A DNA stretch of 64,000 bases from JABGQS01 sp963666505 (GTDB lineage: Bacteria; Bacillota; Clostridia; Christensenellales; SZUA-584), in NCBI GenBank assembly GCA_963666505.2, contig CAXXXL010000003.1, forward strand, positions 992,001 to 1,056,000. The letters run 5' to 3'. The notes under the pieces are model-generated. The model was not told the origin of the DNA, searched no databases, and saw only the letters and a program-made list of their open reading frames with translations. This document shows, in pieces, positions 1 to 8,697 of this stretch. The translations under genes were made by a program, and so were the position numbers. Each line of letters opens with the position of its first letter. Position 1 is the stretch's first letter.

Positions 1-297
1 ATTGAGACTACTCATGCTACCACCCATCAGGACCCTGTTTTCATCGTAGATGGCATCGTGCATTATTGCGTAGCGAACATGCCTGGTGCGGTGGCACGCT
101 CTTCAACTCTGGCGCTGACAAATACCACGCTGCCTTTCGGACTGATGATTGCCAATAACGGGTTTGAGAACGCTGCAAATATGAACAGCGGACTGGCAAA
201 CGGTATCAATTGTTATAATGGGAAATGCACGTTTAAAGGAGTTGCCGAAGCGCTTCATCTGGAATACACAGATTCAAGGACATTGCTTAGTGCATAA
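1..297 (+). CDS. ald: Alanine dehydrogenase, C-terminal fragment (cut by window edge)
   Basis: The window opens inside a frame that reads to a TAA at 297, giving the last 98 residues of alanine dehydrogenase (the family is about 370 residues). The stretch containing HYCVANMPGAV and STLALTNTTLPF is the very conserved C-terminal signature of this family. The enzyme interconverts L-alanine and pyruvate plus ammonia with NAD(H). It ends 34 bases before a class III aminotransferase gene, a pairing seen where the aminotransferase uses pyruvate/alanine as amino acceptor or donor and Ald recycles it. Family identity is read directly; the recycling role is inferred from the neighbour. Confidence 0.9.
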   Translation: METTHATTHQDPVFIVDGIVHYCVANMPGAVARSSTLALTNTTLPFGLMIANNGFENAANMNSGLANGINCYNGKCTFKGVAEALHLEYTDSRTLLSA

Positions 298-331
298 TGA
301 TTGAAGATTTTTGGAAAAGAGGTCAAAATAA

Positions 332-1741
332 ATGAAAAACAAGCCATTTGAGAACTTGCTGGACAGGGTTACAAGTTCGGAGAACATCACAGCCAATAAT
401 AAAAAGGGGCTGACCGATTTTCTTAACTTTGAACATCCTGGCGATGTGCTTTTTACTAAGTGGACTGAGCCGCCAATTATTGAAAAAGGAAAAGGTAACC
501 GTGTTTGGGATGTAGATGGCCGGGAATATATCGATTGCATCGGTGGTTTCTCTTCCATGAACATCGGGCATGGTGATGAACGTGTCGCCAAAGTGTTGTC
601 GGAGCAGTATATGAAATTGAGCCATTGGTTCGATTTTCCCACTCCTGAACGGCTGAAGCTTGTAAAACGTCTAATTGATATAACGCCTGGAGATTATCCA
701 AAGAAAGTGCGTTTGGCATTGAGCGGTTCAGACGCAATAGAAATCGCTATACGAACAGCAAGAAGCTATACAGGCAAAACACATATAATTAGCTTTTATG
801 GCGCATATCATGGACAGAACACTGCTACAATGGGGCTGACCGGTGCGGGATCGATGCATCGTTTCTATAATCCGGTGCCTTCCGCAGACCACTGCATCGA
901 GCGTTTTCCGTATGCGTACTGCTACCGCTGTCCATACGATAAAGAGTATCCGGGCTGTGATATACATTGTGTAAAAGCAATCGATATGATGATGGCTTCA
1001 ACGCAGACCAGCCTTGGGAATCCGTATATCAATGTCAGCAACGTTGCTGCGATGATAGTAGAGCCTATGCAGAGCTCTTCGGGCTATATTACGCCGCCAA
1101 AAGAATTTCTTGCACGGCTCAGAGAGCTTGCTGATAAATATGGGTTCATGCTGATCTTCGATGAAATACAAACAGGCATGGGAAGAACGGGAAAGATGTT
1201 TGCAAGCGAGCATTCGGGTGCCATTCCGGATATAACTGTAATCGGTAAAGCCCTGGGCGGCGGTGTGCCGATGAGCGCTGTTGTTGCACGTGCAGAGTAT
1301 TTCGATGAAATGCCTCCCGGCTATATCGTGAGTACATACGCCGGGTATGCATTGGGGTGTGCAGTTTCGAACAAAGTTCTTGATATATTGGAAGAAGACG
1401 ATCTGGTCAATCACAGTGCAGAAGTAGGAAAGTATTTGGAAGATGTACTTGAAGAATATTATAAGAAGCACCCAATCGTCGGCTCTTACAGCGTGCAGGG
1501 TCTGTATTTCGGTATAGAGTATGTATTGGACAGAACAACAAAAGAACCGGCTGTACCGCACACGATGGAACTGGTGGACAATATACGGGATGCAGGTCTG
1601 CTGGCACAGCTCAACGGATATTATAATAACCGGATATCTTTTGTCACACCAATCATAATAACACAAGAAGATGTTGACGAAATATTTGAGATAATGGATA
1701 GGGTGACGACAGAGCTTGAAAACAAATATAAGATCGGATAA
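332..1741 (+). CDS. Class III PLP-dependent aminotransferase
   Basis: A 469-residue fold-type I aminotransferase of the class III (ornithine/4-aminobutyrate/beta-alanine:pyruvate) group. Near the N-terminus is GKGNRVWDVDGREYID. FDEIQTGMGRTG gives the cofactor-binding Asp277, and IGKALGGG gives the Schiff-base Lys306. A Cys-rich insert CYRCPYDKEYPGC (around residue 194) resembles inserts in archaeal and clostridial GABA-type aminotransferases. The start ATG follows GAGGT at a normal distance. The enzyme moves an amino group between a terminal amine or semialdehyde and pyruvate or 2-oxoglutarate. The upstream alanine dehydrogenase suggests pyruvate/alanine is the partner. The true substrate (taurine, beta-alanine, GABA or another) cannot be decided from sequence. 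Confidence 0.88.
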   Translation: MKNKPFENLLDRVTSSENITANNKKGLTDFLNFEHPGDVLFTKWTEPPIIEKGKGNRVWDVDGREYIDCIGGFSSMNIGHGDERVAKVLSEQYMKLSHWFDFPTPERLKLVKRLIDITPGDYPKKVRLALSGSDAIEIAIRTARSYTGKTHIISFYGAYHGQNTATMGLTGAGSMHRFYNPVPSADHCIERFPYAYCYRCPYDKEYPGCDIHCVKAIDMMMASTQTSLGNPYINVSNVAAMIVEPMQSSSGYITPPKEFLARLRELADKYGFMLIFDEIQTGMGRTGKMFASEHSGAIPDITVIGKALGGGVPMSAVVARAEYFDEMPPGYIVSTYAGYALGCAVSNKVLDILEEDDLVNHSAEVGKYLEDVLEEYYKKHPIVGSYSVQGLYFGIEYVLDRTTKEPAVPHTMELVDNIRDAGLLAQLNGYYNNRISFVTPIIITQEDVDEIFEIMDRVTTELENKYKIG

Positions 1742-1768
1742 TTCCGGTATAGCGGAGGGGACCTGAAA

Positions 1769-1794
1769 GAGTGTGCAGAGCAATCTGTACACTC
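1769..1794 (+). other. Strong RNA hairpin between aminotransferase and GntR gene
   Basis: Arms GAGTGTGCAGA and TCTGTACACTC pair over 11 bp with one G-U and a 4-base GCAA loop. The loop is of the stable GNRA tetraloop class. No T-run follows, so it is not a classical intrinsic terminator. It could protect or end the upstream message, or be part of a leader for the regulator gene. Apart from this element, positions 1742-1907 hold nothing recognised. Confidence 0.6.
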
Positions 1795-1907
1795 CCGAGG
1801 GACTGCTTATTTATATGTATTGAAGGAAACTCGTTTGCGTGATATATTAATGTATGGGTAAATTGAGATTGCCTGGCATGAATAGATAAAACATAATGAG
1901 GTGAAAA

Positions 1908-2582
1908 ATGATTTCAAAGCATAACGCAAGCAGGACAAAAAAATTCGATGTGTATAAGTCGCTCAAAAATTCAATTCAGTTTTTGGAAATAAAACCGGGC
2001 AGCTTGATTAATGAGGCGGAATTAGTCGCTAAAATGGGTGTAAGCAGAACTCCGATTAGAGAAGCGCTAATCAGATTATCAGACGAAATGCTCGTGGATA
2101 TTTTCCCGCAGAGGGGAACGTATGTGTCTAAGATAGATATTAAGCTGGTCAAAGAAATGGCATATATGCGCCATGTTATTGAAACAGACATTTTGATGAA
2201 TCTATGCAAAGAGAAAGCTGATATCGGTAAGCTTGTAGACATGAACCTGCATTCAATGGAATATTCTGTGAAAACGAAAGATATCATCGGATACGTAAAG
2301 CTTGATGATGAATTTCACAGGCTGCTGTTTTCATACGACAATCATGAGATTATTTGGGATATCATAGCAAGTACCAGAATGCATTATGTTCGTATACTTA
2401 TGCTGGACATGAGTTTGCCAAATAGCTTGGAAGAATCGTATCAGGATCATCGATTGATCGTTGACTATATCAGAAAAGGCGATAAAAAGAGTTTGCAGCA
2501 GATATTGGACACACACCATGACCACGACATAATGAAGCGGGAAGAAGACATCAAAAAGATACACAGCGAATATTTCGTTTAG
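1908..2582 (+). CDS. GntR-family regulator, FadR/FCD subfamily
   Basis: 224 residues. The N-terminal winged helix (residues about 10-75) has the typical block EAELVAKMGVSRTPIREAL followed by the wing FPQRGTYVSKID. The C-terminal half is an all-helical FCD ligand-binding domain with DEFHRLLF and a late DTHHDHD that could bind a metal or carboxylate ligand. FCD regulators usually sense small organic acids and repress a catabolic operon. The gene lies between the aminotransferase and mutase genes, so it most likely controls this island. GAGGTG sits seven bases before the ATG. Family is certain; effector and targets are inferred. Confidence 0.9.
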   Translation: MISKHNASRTKKFDVYKSLKNSIQFLEIKPGSLINEAELVAKMGVSRTPIREALIRLSDEMLVDIFPQRGTYVSKIDIKLVKEMAYMRHVIETDILMNLCKEKADIGKLVDMNLHSMEYSVKTKDIIGYVKLDDEFHRLLFSYDNHEIIWDIIASTRMHYVRILMLDMSLPNSLEESYQDHRLIVDYIRKGDKKSLQQILDTHHDHDIMKREEDIKKIHSEYFV

Positions 2583-2630
2583 GTTAAAAAAGCGCTAAGG
2601 TTAATCAGCAGGGATAAGGAGCAAAATTTA

Positions 2631-4397
2631 ATGAACAGCACAAATCTGGAGTACGTTAAAGGGTTGAAACCTGATGCGCATATTAGTGGACAAGATATCC
2701 TGGAAGAAGGAATCAAAATGGGTAAAAGCATACCGCTTGGGCAAAGCCGCTTTGTTCGTGAAAGCGAGTATGCAAACCTTCTGGAACTTATAAAAGACTG
2801 CACACAAAAAGGTGAAGTGCGCTGGAATATATTGATGGGGCTGGCTTCGCTGGAAGAGCAGGTGGAAGCGACCGGGAAACTGTATGATTTTACACAAAGA
2901 ACAGGTTTTAAAATCCACCATTTACAACCGATACCAAGCGGAGTAATTGCGCTTCCCAAAGAATATCGTGATAAAGCGCCTTCAACAACAAGTTATGTCA
3001 TGGACGGTTATGATGAATACAAAGTGCAGGTGGAAGCTGCTCCTATCGATGTTACTTTCAACGATTACCATTTGGCTTCCCCAAGCGGTCTTGAAACCAC
3101 CGTACATGCAATTCGTGCGGGCGCTACCCTGATCGGCGAATTTTCTCAAATCACATGGGGATATCCCGGGTATGACGATGATATCACTCGTTTTTCGAAT
3201 ATGGTAAAGGCTCTTGGCATCATTGCATCGAAAAAAGATGAAAATGTCATGGTAAAGACATATCTCGATGATGGATACGCCGGCTATTTTATGGACTGTG
3301 CATCATATGTCGGCTATGCAATGCTAGAGCATTATATTTGTACCGGTCTGTGCGGAGCGAGATATATCATCGCGTACGGCGGCCTGCTCAGCGAGAACGA
3401 TATCCGCCTGGGGATTGCTATGGCGCTGCATAAAGCGCTGTCTACGCAAGACCAGCCGGCGCTTCATTATGTTAACAGTTCGACAAACCTGCAATGGGAT
3501 CATGATATAGACGCCAACTATGGTATGAGTGTGCAGGAGCTGTTGTTTGCTATATTGGTTGAAAAGAAATACAGAATCGGCCTTGGAGTTAACCCTGTTT
3601 CTATCACAGAAAAAATAGCCGTTCCCACACTGCATGAGCTGATAAATATATTGGCTGCAGGAAAGCGTGCGGAAGAGAAAGCTGAAGAATGGCTGCCGTT
3701 CATGGACTTTTCGCCTCTTGAAGAGATGCGTGACGTAATGATGGAACAAGGCAAGAAGATGTTTGATAACGTTATAGCCGGCTTTAAGCTGGCGGGGATA
3801 AACGTGGAAGACCCTCTTGAGATGATACTGGCACTGCGGTATATGAATCCGCTGATGTTTGAAAAGATTTTCCATCCGACAACGTTTGATTCGGATGAAG
3901 CTGAAATAAAACCGTTCTATCCGACAGTGCTTGCAAAGCAGACGATAGAAATGCGTGAAGGAATAATAGGGAAACTCACTAAGGCTGGCCTTGGTGATGT
4001 TCTGAAAGATAAAAAAATCGTAGTTGCTTCGGGAGATGCACATACTTATGGCTTGATATTGGTCGAAGGCGTTTTAAAATCGCTGGGAGCAGAGGTGATC
4101 AACGGCGGTGTGGATACAGATGCGGCAGACCTGCTCGACCTGGCCGATGAGGAAAAAACGGATATAGTGTGCATCAGCTGTCATAACGGACAGGCGCTGG
4201 ATTACGCAAGACAATTAGCGCAGCTTGCCAAAGAAAGAAGCAAAGACTATCAAATGTTTATGGGCGGCGTTTTGAACTCAATACTGCCCGGTGATTCTGA
4301 GCCGACCGACGTATCTGGGATGCTGAAAGAAATAGGTATCCACGCGGAAAATGATCTGCTGGCTTCTGTTAAAATAATGAGCAGCCAAAAAAAGTAG
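2631..4397 (+). CDS. Single-chain adenosylcobalamin-dependent carbon-skeleton mutase-like protein
   Basis: 588 residues in two parts. The C-terminal part (about 450-588) is a base-off/His-on B12-binding domain: DAHTYG gives the DxHxxG motif (Asp469, His471, Gly474), and MGG at 544-546 is the glycine pair that holds the nucleotide tail. The first 430 residues look like a divergent glutamate mutase E-type TIM barrel; for example the block SGLETTVHAIRAGATLIGEF resembles the mutase E barrel. Glutamate mutase uses separate small and large chains. The fusion here recalls single-chain enzymes such as 2-methyleneglutarate mutase of about 600 residues. AAGGAG lies nine bases before the ATG. The protein sits immediately upstream of a HyuA-like ATPase. 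The B12 domain is clear; the barrel assignment is by resemblance, and the substrate is unknown. Confidence 0.75.
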   Translation: MNSTNLEYVKGLKPDAHISGQDILEEGIKMGKSIPLGQSRFVRESEYANLLELIKDCTQKGEVRWNILMGLASLEEQVEATGKLYDFTQRTGFKIHHLQPIPSGVIALPKEYRDKAPSTTSYVMDGYDEYKVQVEAAPIDVTFNDYHLASPSGLETTVHAIRAGATLIGEFSQITWGYPGYDDDITRFSNMVKALGIIASKKDENVMVKTYLDDGYAGYFMDCASYVGYAMLEHYICTGLCGARYIIAYGGLLSENDIRLGIAMALHKALSTQDQPALHYVNSSTNLQWDHDIDANYGMSVQELLFAILVEKKYRIGLGVNPVSITEKIAVPTLHELINILAAGKRAEEKAEEWLPFMDFSPLEEMRDVMMEQGKKMFDNVIAGFKLAGINVEDPLEMILALRYMNPLMFEKIFHPTTFDSDEAEIKPFYPTVLAKQTIEMREGIIGKLTKAGLGDVLKDKKIVVASGDAHTYGLILVEGVLKSLGAEVINGGVDTDAADLLDLADEEKTDIVCISCHNGQALDYARQLAQLAKERSKDYQMFMGGVLNSILPGDSEPTDVSGMLKEIGIHAENDLLASVKIMSSQKK

Positions 4398-4407
4398 GGT
4401 GCTAAAA

Positions 4408-6327
4408 ATGCCTTTTATACTTGGAATTGATACAGGCGGAACATATACTGATGCGGTCGTTATCGACCCTCATTTCAATAAGATAATAAGCAAAGCAAAA
4501 TCATTTACTACCAAACATAATTTAACGGAGGGTATCTGCCGCTGCATTGACCAGTTAAACCACCATTATTTAAAAGATGTCAAAAGGGTTTGTTTGTCGA
4601 CTACGCTTGCAACCAATGCAGTGGTCGAAGGCAGGGGCGGCAGAGCCGGACTGCTGATGATAGGCGGAGAGCCAAAAGAGTTGCCGCAGACAGTGTTTAA
4701 GAAGAGGCTGCAGGGCAAGCTGGACATCAAAGGCAGGAGTGTTGAGAATATTGATGCCATTGAAACTCGAAACACTGTCCTTAATATGGCGAAGCACCGG
4801 GTAGACGCAGTTGCTATATCAGGATATGCCAGCGTCCGCAATCCGGCACAGGAGCTGGAAGTCAAACGCATTGTGGAAGAGCATATGGAAAATATTCCGG
4901 TAGTGTGTGCACACGAACTGACCTCCTCGCTCGGATTCGATGACAGGACGGTGACTGTGGTGCTAAATGCCCGCTTGATACCGTTAATAAGTAATTTGAT
5001 AAGTGCAACAAAAACAGCTCTACAGGAAAAAGGTATAGATGCCGGTATAATGATAGTGAAGGGCGACGGAAGCCTTGTAAAGGCATCGGCAGCACTGAGT
5101 AAGCCTATCGAAACAATACTATCAGGGCCTGCTGCCAGTATAAACGGCGGTTTGTTCTTAACAGGAATTAAAGATGCGTTGATTGTTGATATAGGCGGAA
5201 CAACGACAGACATTGCGTGTGCATCAAATGGCGAGGTAAAAATAAATGACGAAGGTGCAAGTGTCGGCGGCTGGTTCACACATGTCCGTGCTTCTGAAAT
5301 GTATACGTTCGGTATAGGCGGAGACAGCTATATCCGCATTGATAAAAACAGCAGGCTGATGATTGGTCCTGAACGGGTGCAACCATTGTGCGTTGCAGGT
5401 ATAAAATATCCACACCTGCAAAAAGAGCTTAAAAAATATGGGTTGGGCAGTGAGTATGAAGGTTTATCAGAGCAGGAAGCAGACTGCTTTTTGCTGACTA
5501 GAAACTCGCAGACTAACTTGAATGAAAGTGATAAAGCCGTTGAATGCTTGCTGGAAGACGGAGCGCATAGTTTGTTTTATTTAGCTGATAAAACTCGAAA
5601 AGATGCGAAACAAATGCAGCTATCAAAGCTTGTTAATCAGGGAGATATCCAGCGCATATCAGTAACTCCGACAGATGTCCTGCATGTATTAGATAGGTAT
5701 GGCGAGTGGGATAAAAAAACAGCTGCAGCCGGTATGGAGATACTTGCGAAAAAAAGTGGTTTATCACTAATAGAATTTGCGAAAACCGCATATAAAGCAA
5801 TGATAGATAAACTGGCTGGGGCATTTTTGCAATATACAGAACAGTTTGATTGCCGATATTTGATGAATAATGCGATACCTGATACAAGCGATACGCAAAA
5901 GACGCAAAGAACAGTGCAGACGCCGATTATAGCACTTGGCGCACCTGCAAAGGCATGGATGCCTGATGTTTGCAGGCGGTTGAATTCTCGGCTGGTAATT
6001 CCGGAGTTTTACGATGTTGCTAACGCTGTCGGGGCAGCAGTTGGGTTGGTAAAGGAAACTGTCGATATACTGATACGCCCAGGCAGGAAACACAAAAATT
6101 TTATAATTCATGCACCCTGGGAACGTAAAATCACCGATACACTGGACGAGGCGATCGAATACGCTTTGCCAAAAGCAAAAGAATATGCAGCGCAGAAGAT
6201 TATAGCAGCTGGATGCTGTAAATTTGAAACAGATTATAATAGAGAAGATCGCTATTCAAATGATGATAATAATGTTTTTATTGAAACTAAGATACAGGTC
6301 ACAACTGCCGGGGAACCTGAAATATAA
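4408..6327 (+). CDS. HyuA-like (hydantoinase/oxoprolinase) ASKHA ATPase without HyuB; candidate mutase reactivase
   Basis: 639 residues with two ASKHA phosphate-binding motifs: GIDTGGTYTDAVV at the N-terminus and IVDIGGTTTDIA near residue 254. This matches Hydantoinase_A N and core domains. ATG 4408 was chosen over an in-frame GTG at 4399, because AGGGTG precedes it and MPFILGIDTGG starts like the family. True hydantoinases and oxoprolinases normally need a HyuB subunit, and none is present. The gene begins 10 bases after the B12 mutase gene. The glutamate mutase chaperone GlmL/MutL is also an ASKHA protein, so this one may exchange damaged cobalamin in its neighbour. That role is inference; a hydrolase role is the alternative. 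Confidence 0.8.
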   Translation: MPFILGIDTGGTYTDAVVIDPHFNKIISKAKSFTTKHNLTEGICRCIDQLNHHYLKDVKRVCLSTTLATNAVVEGRGGRAGLLMIGGEPKELPQTVFKKRLQGKLDIKGRSVENIDAIETRNTVLNMAKHRVDAVAISGYASVRNPAQELEVKRIVEEHMENIPVVCAHELTSSLGFDDRTVTVVLNARLIPLISNLISATKTALQEKGIDAGIMIVKGDGSLVKASAALSKPIETILSGPAASINGGLFLTGIKDALIVDIGGTTTDIACASNGEVKINDEGASVGGWFTHVRASEMYTFGIGGDSYIRIDKNSRLMIGPERVQPLCVAGIKYPHLQKELKKYGLGSEYEGLSEQEADCFLLTRNSQTNLNESDKAVECLLEDGAHSLFYLADKTRKDAKQMQLSKLVNQGDIQRISVTPTDVLHVLDRYGEWDKKTAAAGMEILAKKSGLSLIEFAKTAYKAMIDKLAGAFLQYTEQFDCRYLMNNAIPDTSDTQKTQRTVQTPIIALGAPAKAWMPDVCRRLNSRLVIPEFYDVANAVGAAVGLVKETVDILIRPGRKHKNFIIHAPWERKITDTLDEAIEYALPKAKEYAAQKIIAAGCCKFETDYNREDRYSNDDNNVFIETKIQVTTAGEPEI

Positions 6328-6433
6328 AAAAGAATCGAGTAGTTCTGTATGCTCGGATTCATATATCTATACACATGGACTTTGCTGGGCTGGGAAATTG
6401 AAAACAGCAAGATTGCTTTAAGGAGGTGCGGAC

Positions 6434-6695
6434 TTGATAGTAAAAGTGAAGCTGACATATATCGGCATATATCAGCAAAAGGCGGGCAAAAAGGAAGAAA
6501 CGATAAAAGTTGATGAACATATCGATACCGCTAACACCTCTATTACAGTTGAAATATTTGAAAGATTCATACGGGATCGTGCCGCCTTTCAATCTTTTGA
6601 TAAACGGCATGCATATGATAGGTGCAATGAAAAAAGGCGTTATCCTGAAAAACGGAGACGATATCAAACTGATTCCGTTTTTATCAGGCGGTTGA
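6434..6695 (+). pseudogene. MoaD/ThiS-like sulfur carrier with an internal frameshift
   Basis: AGGAGG followed by TTG 6434 opens a frame beginning MIVKVKLTYIGIYQQKAGKK, a typical MoaD N-terminal strand-turn-strand. From about 6530 the family pattern continues one base later: LLQLKYLKDSYG, then LLINGMHMIG, LKNGDDIKLIPFLSGG and a stop at 6695. The diglycine tail is the site that is adenylated and thiocarboxylated in MoaD. Dropping one base near 6533-6545 (for example the T after ACC) restores a continuous carrier of about 87 residues. The gene sits right before the aldehyde oxidoreductase, whose tungsten-pterin cofactor needs such a carrier. This could be a real frameshift, a sequencing or assembly error, or, less likely, recoding. 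The unshifted frame would end at 6706. Confidence 0.75.
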
Positions 6696-6707
6696 TAGGG
6701 GGATGAT

Positions 6708-8594
6708 ATGAAAGGTTATGCGGGTAAAATTCTACATGTCGATTTAACGAACGGCGCTTTTGAAGTTGAAACACCAAACGAAGATTTTTACAGAAAATAT
6801 ATCGGCGGAAGCAGTATAGGCACATATTACGTGATGAAAGGAATGGCAAAGGGTGTTGATGCACTCTCGCCTGAGAGCGTTCTTGTGTTTTCTATCGGAC
6901 CGCTTGCAGGAGCCGCAATAAGCGGGGTGGCACGGCATGCCGTATCGGGCAAATCACCGCAAACCGACGGTATTATGGCAAGCGAAGCGGGTGGATATTG
7001 GGCGCCTGCACTCAAATGGGCGGGGTTCGATTCAGTAGTTCTGAAAGGTAAAGCGAAAAAGCCTGTTTATTTATGGATACACGACGGTGAATTTGAACTA
7101 TGTGATGCAGAGGATATATGGGGGAAAACAACAAAGGAAGCCCAGCAGATTATTCGTGATAAGCACGGAAGCAAAAAGATCCGCATTGCACAGATAGGCA
7201 CGGCAGGAGAGACCCTGTGCAATTATGCAAATATAGTCAACGAGCTAGCTCACTTCAACGGACGTGGAGGCCTAGGCGCCGTGATGGGCTATAAAAAGCT
7301 GCGTGCGATTGCCATTCTGGGCACTCAAAAGCCTGATTTTTTCGATAGCGAAGGACTATCGGCATTCGCAAAACGTGGCAGCGAGCGTATCCGCAGCAGC
7401 GACGGACTGCAGAATTTCAAACAAAACGGTACACATAATGTAGTAATAGAGAACAGCGAACTCGGCGGACTGCCAACGCACAATTGGAATACTGGAGTAT
7501 TCGACCGTGCAGACGAGCTAATGCCGGAGGCCTGGAATGAAGAGATAATTAAGCCCGGTACGTGCTATGCATGCGTGCAGAGCTGTAAAAGGCACGTTGA
7601 TGCTAGCAAGACGACGCAACTTGACCCTTTATACGGCGGGCCAGAATATGAAACAGTTGGGATGTGCGGCTCAAACCTGGACATCTCGGATAAAATTGCG
7701 ATATGTAAAATCAATGAGATTGCTGCAAAATTTGCATTCGATTCGATCTCGTTTGGAGCAACAGTAAGCTTTGTTATGGAATGTTTTGAAAAAGGCTTGA
7801 TGACAGCGAAAGACACGGGTGGGCTGGAATTGACATTTGGAAATATTGATGCTGTCCTTCAGGCGGCAGATATGACAGGCAGGGGAATAGGGTTTGGCAA
7901 AACACTTGCCAAAGGCTCGGCAGCGATCGCAAGTATGGTGGGAAAGGGCAGTGAGAAATTCCTGATCACTGTAAAGAACAAAGAGTTTCCGGCGCATATG
8001 CCCCGGTCGAAAGCGGCGCTTAGCTTAACTTATGCTTTGGTTCCTTTTGGTTCTGACCATATCTCTATTGAAATGGATCCGAGCATCAGCGCTCTGCCTT
8101 TATCGGACGAAATGAAAGCTTTAGGGTTTGACCGTGCGGAGGACCCAAGAGAACTCAACTTTGAAAAATCTAAGCTTTTTTGGCGCACGCAGCTTGGATA
8201 CAGCCTGATGGACACCGTATGCGTATGCATATTAGCATTCGGGTTTGGAATGTGCTATTCGCTCGACGAACTGGTGGAGGCAATAAACCTTGCGACTGGC
8301 TGGAAAACGAACCTTTACGAGATGATGATGGCGGCAGAGCGCAGGCTGCAGATGATGCGTGCGTTCAATATTCGAGAGGGCTTTAGCACACAGGATGATG
8401 ATCTGCCTGAAAAAATGAACACACCGCTTATTGGCGGGGTCACAGACGGGGTAAAAATCGATAAAGAAGTTTTTGAGAAAACACGTGATTTCTATTACGA
8501 AATGGCGGGCTGGACAGCTAAAGATAATGCGCCAACGGCATATCGTCTGATGTCGGTCAACTTAGACTGGGTAATCGATTTTATGAAGGAATGA
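6708..8594 (+). CDS. Aldehyde:ferredoxin oxidoreductase (tungsten-pterin)
   Basis: 628 residues, full AOR length. The N-terminal domain starts GYAGKILHVDLTNG and carries FNGRGGLGAVMG. Four [4Fe-4S] ligands are present: Cys286, Cys289 and Cys293 in CYACVQSC, and Cys507 in DTVCVC, five residues after Asp502 as in the family's D-x4-C motif. AORs oxidise aldehydes to carboxylates, or reduce acids, with ferredoxin and a bis-pterin tungsten centre in the cytoplasm. A MoaD-like gene directly precedes it and the B12 mutase module lies upstream, so its aldehyde may be an intermediate of that pathway. The substrate is unknown. Confidence 0.93.
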   Translation: MKGYAGKILHVDLTNGAFEVETPNEDFYRKYIGGSSIGTYYVMKGMAKGVDALSPESVLVFSIGPLAGAAISGVARHAVSGKSPQTDGIMASEAGGYWAPALKWAGFDSVVLKGKAKKPVYLWIHDGEFELCDAEDIWGKTTKEAQQIIRDKHGSKKIRIAQIGTAGETLCNYANIVNELAHFNGRGGLGAVMGYKKLRAIAILGTQKPDFFDSEGLSAFAKRGSERIRSSDGLQNFKQNGTHNVVIENSELGGLPTHNWNTGVFDRADELMPEAWNEEIIKPGTCYACVQSCKRHVDASKTTQLDPLYGGPEYETVGMCGSNLDISDKIAICKINEIAAKFAFDSISFGATVSFVMECFEKGLMTAKDTGGLELTFGNIDAVLQAADMTGRGIGFGKTLAKGSAAIASMVGKGSEKFLITVKNKEFPAHMPRSKAALSLTYALVPFGSDHISIEMDPSISALPLSDEMKALGFDRAEDPRELNFEKSKLFWRTQLGYSLMDTVCVCILAFGFGMCYSLDELVEAINLATGWKTNLYEMMMAAERRLQMMRAFNIREGFSTQDDDLPEKMNTPLIGGVTDGVKIDKEVFEKTRDFYYEMAGWTAKDNAPTAYRLMSVNLDWVIDFMKE

Positions 8595-8645
8595 GGCAAC
8601 TCTTCAAAAGAAAAGCATAAATAATCAACTATCATTAAAAAAAAG

Positions 8646-8674
8646 ACAGTACCGGCTAATACGGTACTGTTTTT
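8646..8674. terminator. Bidirectional intrinsic terminator
   Basis: Perfect 9-bp stem ACAGTACCG / CGGTACTGT with a 7-base loop, an A-run on the left and T-run on the right. It serves the convergent ends of the aldehyde oxidoreductase and iolB-like genes and marks the boundary between the two halves of the island. Confidence 0.88.
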
Positions 8675-8697
8675 ATGAGGAGGAAAACTATTTATAT

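Noticed and set aside
332..1741. Assignment of the aminotransferase as taurine:pyruvate aminotransferase because of the adjacent ald
   Set aside because: No sulfoacetaldehyde or isethionate genes nearby, and the sequence alone does not separate taurine from GABA or beta-alanine enzymes.
998..1792. 264-codon open frame on the minus strand opposite the aminotransferase gene
   Set aside because: No ribosome site, Cys/His/Tyr-rich composition typical of an antisense shadow, and the plus strand encodes a clear enzyme.
3324..4043. 239-codon minus-strand frame opposite the mutase gene
   Set aside because: Antisense shadow of a conserved coding sequence, no start signal.
6510..6695. Independent small gene starting ATG 6510 in the second MoaD frame
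   Set aside because: No ribosome site there; the first strands of the MoaD fold lie in the other frame upstream.
6434..6706. Programmed +1 frameshift in the MoaD-like gene
   Set aside because: No slippery site or downstream structure recognised; indel or sequence error is simpler, so it is kept only as a possibility.
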